Below, piece after piece: positions 20,035-21,905 of a stretch of 21,905 bases of DNA (the first letter of the stretch is position 1; the number at the start of each line of letters is the position of its first letter). Origin of the DNA: CAZPKH01 sp964407165 (lineage in GTDB: Bacteria; Bacteroidota; Bacteroidia; Bacteroidales; Muribaculaceae); the NCBI GenBank assembly GCA_964407165.1, contig CAYOUJ010000041.1, positions 1 to 21,905 of the forward strand. Reading direction: 5' to 3'. The position numbers were made by a program, and so were the translations under genes. The notes beneath the pieces were generated by a model. The model was not told the origin of the DNA. It made no database searches and saw nothing but the letters and a program-made list of their open reading frames with translations.

Positions 20035-21726
20035 TCAGTTAATGACGCCGGAGAGGTTGAAGCGCGAGAACTCCAGGTCGTTCAGCGCCTGCGTGGCGAG
20101 CGAGTCGTCGAGCTTGATGGCCTGGCGGAGGTTGCTGAGCACCATGTTCTCGTTGTTAGTGCGGGCGCCTACGATAGCCTTGAGGTAGTAAGTGGTGGCG
20201 TCGGGGTTGGTGATTGCGTCGAGGGTCTTGCCTGCGGTGCTGTAGTCCTTGGTGAGGATCTGGGCGAGGGCGGCGTTGTTGCTCTTGCTGTCGCCGAAGG
20301 CCTTGACGGCCTGGTTGGCGTCGCCGTTCATCAGGTAGTAGACACCCATTGCGTCGCCAAGCTCGCTGACGCCGCCGGCGTTGCCGAACGAGCGGCTGGC
20401 GGTCGAGTAGTCGTTGTCAAGCAGCGCGAGCAGGCCGTTGTTCATCTGCACCTCCGGGGCGTTGGGGGCCAGTTGGGCGGCCTTGGCAAACGAGGCCTTG
20501 GCGGCGGCGTAGTCCTGGTCGATGTACTGCGTCATGCCCAGGTTGTTGTAGCCGCGATAGTCGTCGGGATACTGGCGGGTGCAGGTGGTGTAGATGGCCT
20601 TCTTGGTGTCGTTGTCGTTGGTGAGGGTGGCGCAGTAGAGCAGCTCGTCGATGCTCAGCTGCGATGGGTCGGTGCTATAGAGACTGATGATCTCGTCGTC
20701 GCTCTTGCCGATGACATTGATCGAGGCCGTCAGGCGGGAGTAGCGGAGCTGGGGCAGGATCTGGTCGGCCAGTTGGTCGAATATGCTGGCCATGTTGCGT
20801 ATCTCGCGCTCGCGCTCCTCCGGGTCCTTGTACATTGAGAGGACACTGAGTATAAGCTCCTTGTCCTGTATGTCGGAGGCGGCCACCAGCTTCTGGAAGC
20901 CCTCCCAGTCCTCGGGGGTGAAGTCGGCGGTCAGCTCGCCGAACTCGGTGATGTTGTCGCGCTTGAGTTGGTCGCGTAGGTAGGCCGACGTGTTCTTCTC
21001 ACGGTTCTCGGCCAGGCGCGTGTTGAAGTCGAGCGAGCCTTCGGGGGAGGCGTACGACGAGATGTTGATCTCCTCGATCACGCGGGAGGAGTCGGCGGCA
21101 GCCTCGCGGAGCCCCTGGTTGAAGGCCTGCATGGCGTCGGAGTTGGTCTCGCCGGCGCGGACGTTGGCCTGGTTGATGAGGAAGCGGATGTCGGCCGTGT
21201 ATTTCTCGTTGATGACGCGCTGAAACTTGTCGGCGGCCGTGGCGGGGTGCACGGTGGCGGCGTCGGCGAGGGCTGCGGTGGCGATCACGCCGTTGGCGAC
21301 GGTCACGCGCGGGAGCACGTACTGCTTCGAGCCCTGGTTGACCGTGAATCCGAGCTGCAGCTCGCTCTTGAGCATCTCAGGCTTGTATGCATAGTTGACG
21401 GGGATGGTGAACATGCCGCCGTAGTCGTAGCCGATGACGGGGTTGTTGCCGCGCACCTTCTCGCCCTGGAAGGTGTAGGCCGCGGAGGCCTCCTCGCCGC
21501 CGTCGTACACCAGGTAGGGCGTGACGGTCACCTCGGCGTTCTTGACGAAGAACTTGGCGGGGACGTTGGCCGTGACGGTGGCGGGGACGCTGGTACCCAC
21601 CACCTCCAGCGGGTTGGGGTTGACGTTGAAGTAGTCGGCCTTGAACTGGCTCATCTTCTTGGAGCAACCGGTGGCCAGGAGCATCAGCGCCGCCCCGGCC
21701 ATGACGTAACTCAGACGTAGTTTCAT
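20035..21726 (-). CDS. Outer-membrane lipoprotein with OmpA-like and TPR domains
   Basis: 563 aa with a lipoprotein signal peptide and lipobox (MKLRLSYVMAGAALMLLATGC, Cys21). Next comes a beta-rich domain repeated in Bacteroidales envelope proteins (VNPNPLEVVGTSVPATVTANVPAKFF). An OmpA-type peptidoglycan-binding region follows (about residues 185-290; ISSYASPEGSLDFNTRLAENREKNTSAYLRDQL). The C-terminal half has TPR repeats (DDYRGYNNLGMTQYIDQDYAAAKASFAKAAQLAPNAPEVQMNNGLLALLDNDYSTASRSF). The likely role is envelope anchoring or assembly. The start 21726 is chosen because it begins the signal peptide; a longer open frame to 21813 exists but would run through a -7 element. Confidence 0.85.
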   Translation of the reverse strand: MKLRLSYVMAGAALMLLATGCSKKMSQFKADYFNVNPNPLEVVGTSVPATVTANVPAKFFVKNAEVTVTPYLVYDGGEEASAAYTFQGEKVRGNNPVIGYDYGGMFTIPVNYAYKPEMLKSELQLGFTVNQGSKQYVLPRVTVANGVIATAALADAATVHPATAADKFQRVINEKYTADIRFLINQANVRAGETNSDAMQAFNQGLREAAADSSRVIEEINISSYASPEGSLDFNTRLAENREKNTSAYLRDQLKRDNITEFGELTADFTPEDWEGFQKLVAASDIQDKELILSVLSMYKDPEEREREIRNMASIFDQLADQILPQLRYSRLTASINVIGKSDDEIISLYSTDPSQLSIDELLYCATLTNDNDTKKAIYTTCTRQYPDDYRGYNNLGMTQYIDQDYAAAKASFAKAAQLAPNAPEVQMNNGLLALLDNDYSTASRSFGNAGGVSELGDAMGVYYLMNGDANQAVKAFGDSKSNNAALAQILTKDYSTAGKTLDAITNPDATTYYLKAIVGARTNNENMVLSNLRQAIKLDDSLATQALNDLEFSRFNLSGVIN

Positions 21727-21782
21727 AATGTGTATGTATTGAGTTGTTATTCCTATCGGGTGGAGTAATTCTAATGTTGGTA

Positions 21783-21790
21783 CAAATTTA
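21783..21790 (-). promoter_or_regulatory. -7 element for the OmpA/TPR lipoprotein gene
   Basis: The minus-strand TAAATTTG fits TAnnTTTG and lies 57 bases before ATG 21726. No clear -33 was found. The remaining 115 bases to the window end are AT-rich with no gene that I can support. Confidence 0.5.
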
Positions 21791-21905
21791 CGAATAAAAC
21801 ACATACGGTGCACACTTTTGCCAAAAATTTTTCAGACAAGCCCTAAATTTTTTCACTAGTGTCTCTTAAAAATAGTAAAAATCGAGATTAATCATTTGAT
21901 CAGGC

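Noticed and set aside
20011..20838. 275-aa plus-strand open frame opposite the OmpA/TPR gene
   Set aside because: Val/Gly-rich shadow of the lipoprotein gene, with no domain, signal peptide or promoter.
21806..21905. End of an insertion sequence at the right edge
   Set aside because: Only an AT-rich stretch is visible, with no terminal repeat or transposase fragment to support it.

Overview
The window looks like a GC-rich member of the Bacteroidales, most likely Muribaculaceae-like (inference). The signs are -7 elements of the Bacteroidetes TAnnTTTG type ahead of several genes, a DUF5063 gene beside nadD/gmk/yicC, CotH-type surface proteins, a C-terminal fold like a type IX secretion sorting domain, and abundant intergenic palindromes. 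No rRNA, tRNA or CRISPR array was seen.

Region 1 (194-11383, all minus strand, read right to left from a promoter near 11419-11449) is one long, tightly overlapping operon for a decorated cell-surface sugar. Its order is WecE-type sugar aminotransferase, GT-C-like membrane glycosyltransferase, acyltransferase-3 O-acyltransferase (frameshifted at a G9 tract), ArnC/GtrB-like GT2, two small EmrE/ArnE-F-like membrane proteins, WecD-like GNAT, acyl carrier protein, SDR reductase, AMP-dependent ligase, LuxE-like acyl-protein synthetase, and LuxC-like acyl reductase. The model (inference) is that WecE makes dTDP-4-amino-4,6-dideoxygalactose. The ligase/ACP/SDR set supplies an activated acyl group, and the GNAT puts it on the amine. 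The GT2 moves the sugar to undecaprenyl phosphate and the EmrE-like pair flips it. The GT-C enzyme then transfers it to LPS or another glycan outside, and the O-acylation may be phase variable. The role of LuxC/LuxE is open.

Region 2 (11384-13428) is a junction of mobile-looking repeats and a second, partly decayed cassette. It holds a 318-bp MITE-like element with 31-bp terminal inverted repeats, a 31-codon remnant of the ligase gene, a second SDR and ACP, and a left-handed beta-helix acyltransferase whose N-terminal half is replaced by a palindromic repeat.

Region 3 (13429-16173, minus) is a housekeeping run: yicC, gmk, nadD, DUF5063. It is punctuated by tandem heptamer (TGATTAG-like) repeats in which the genes' stop codons lie.

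Region 4 (16254-17985, plus) holds a small lipoprotein, tsaB and a TM2-domain protein.

Region 5 (18073-21726, minus) holds a CotH-like protein, a small exported protein with a sorting-domain-like tail, and an OmpA/TPR lipoprotein.

The most striking features are GC-rich palindromic elements inserted in frame inside protein genes (luxC-like, an EmrE-like gene, the tsaB tail), and homopolymeric G tracts in two surface-sugar genes.
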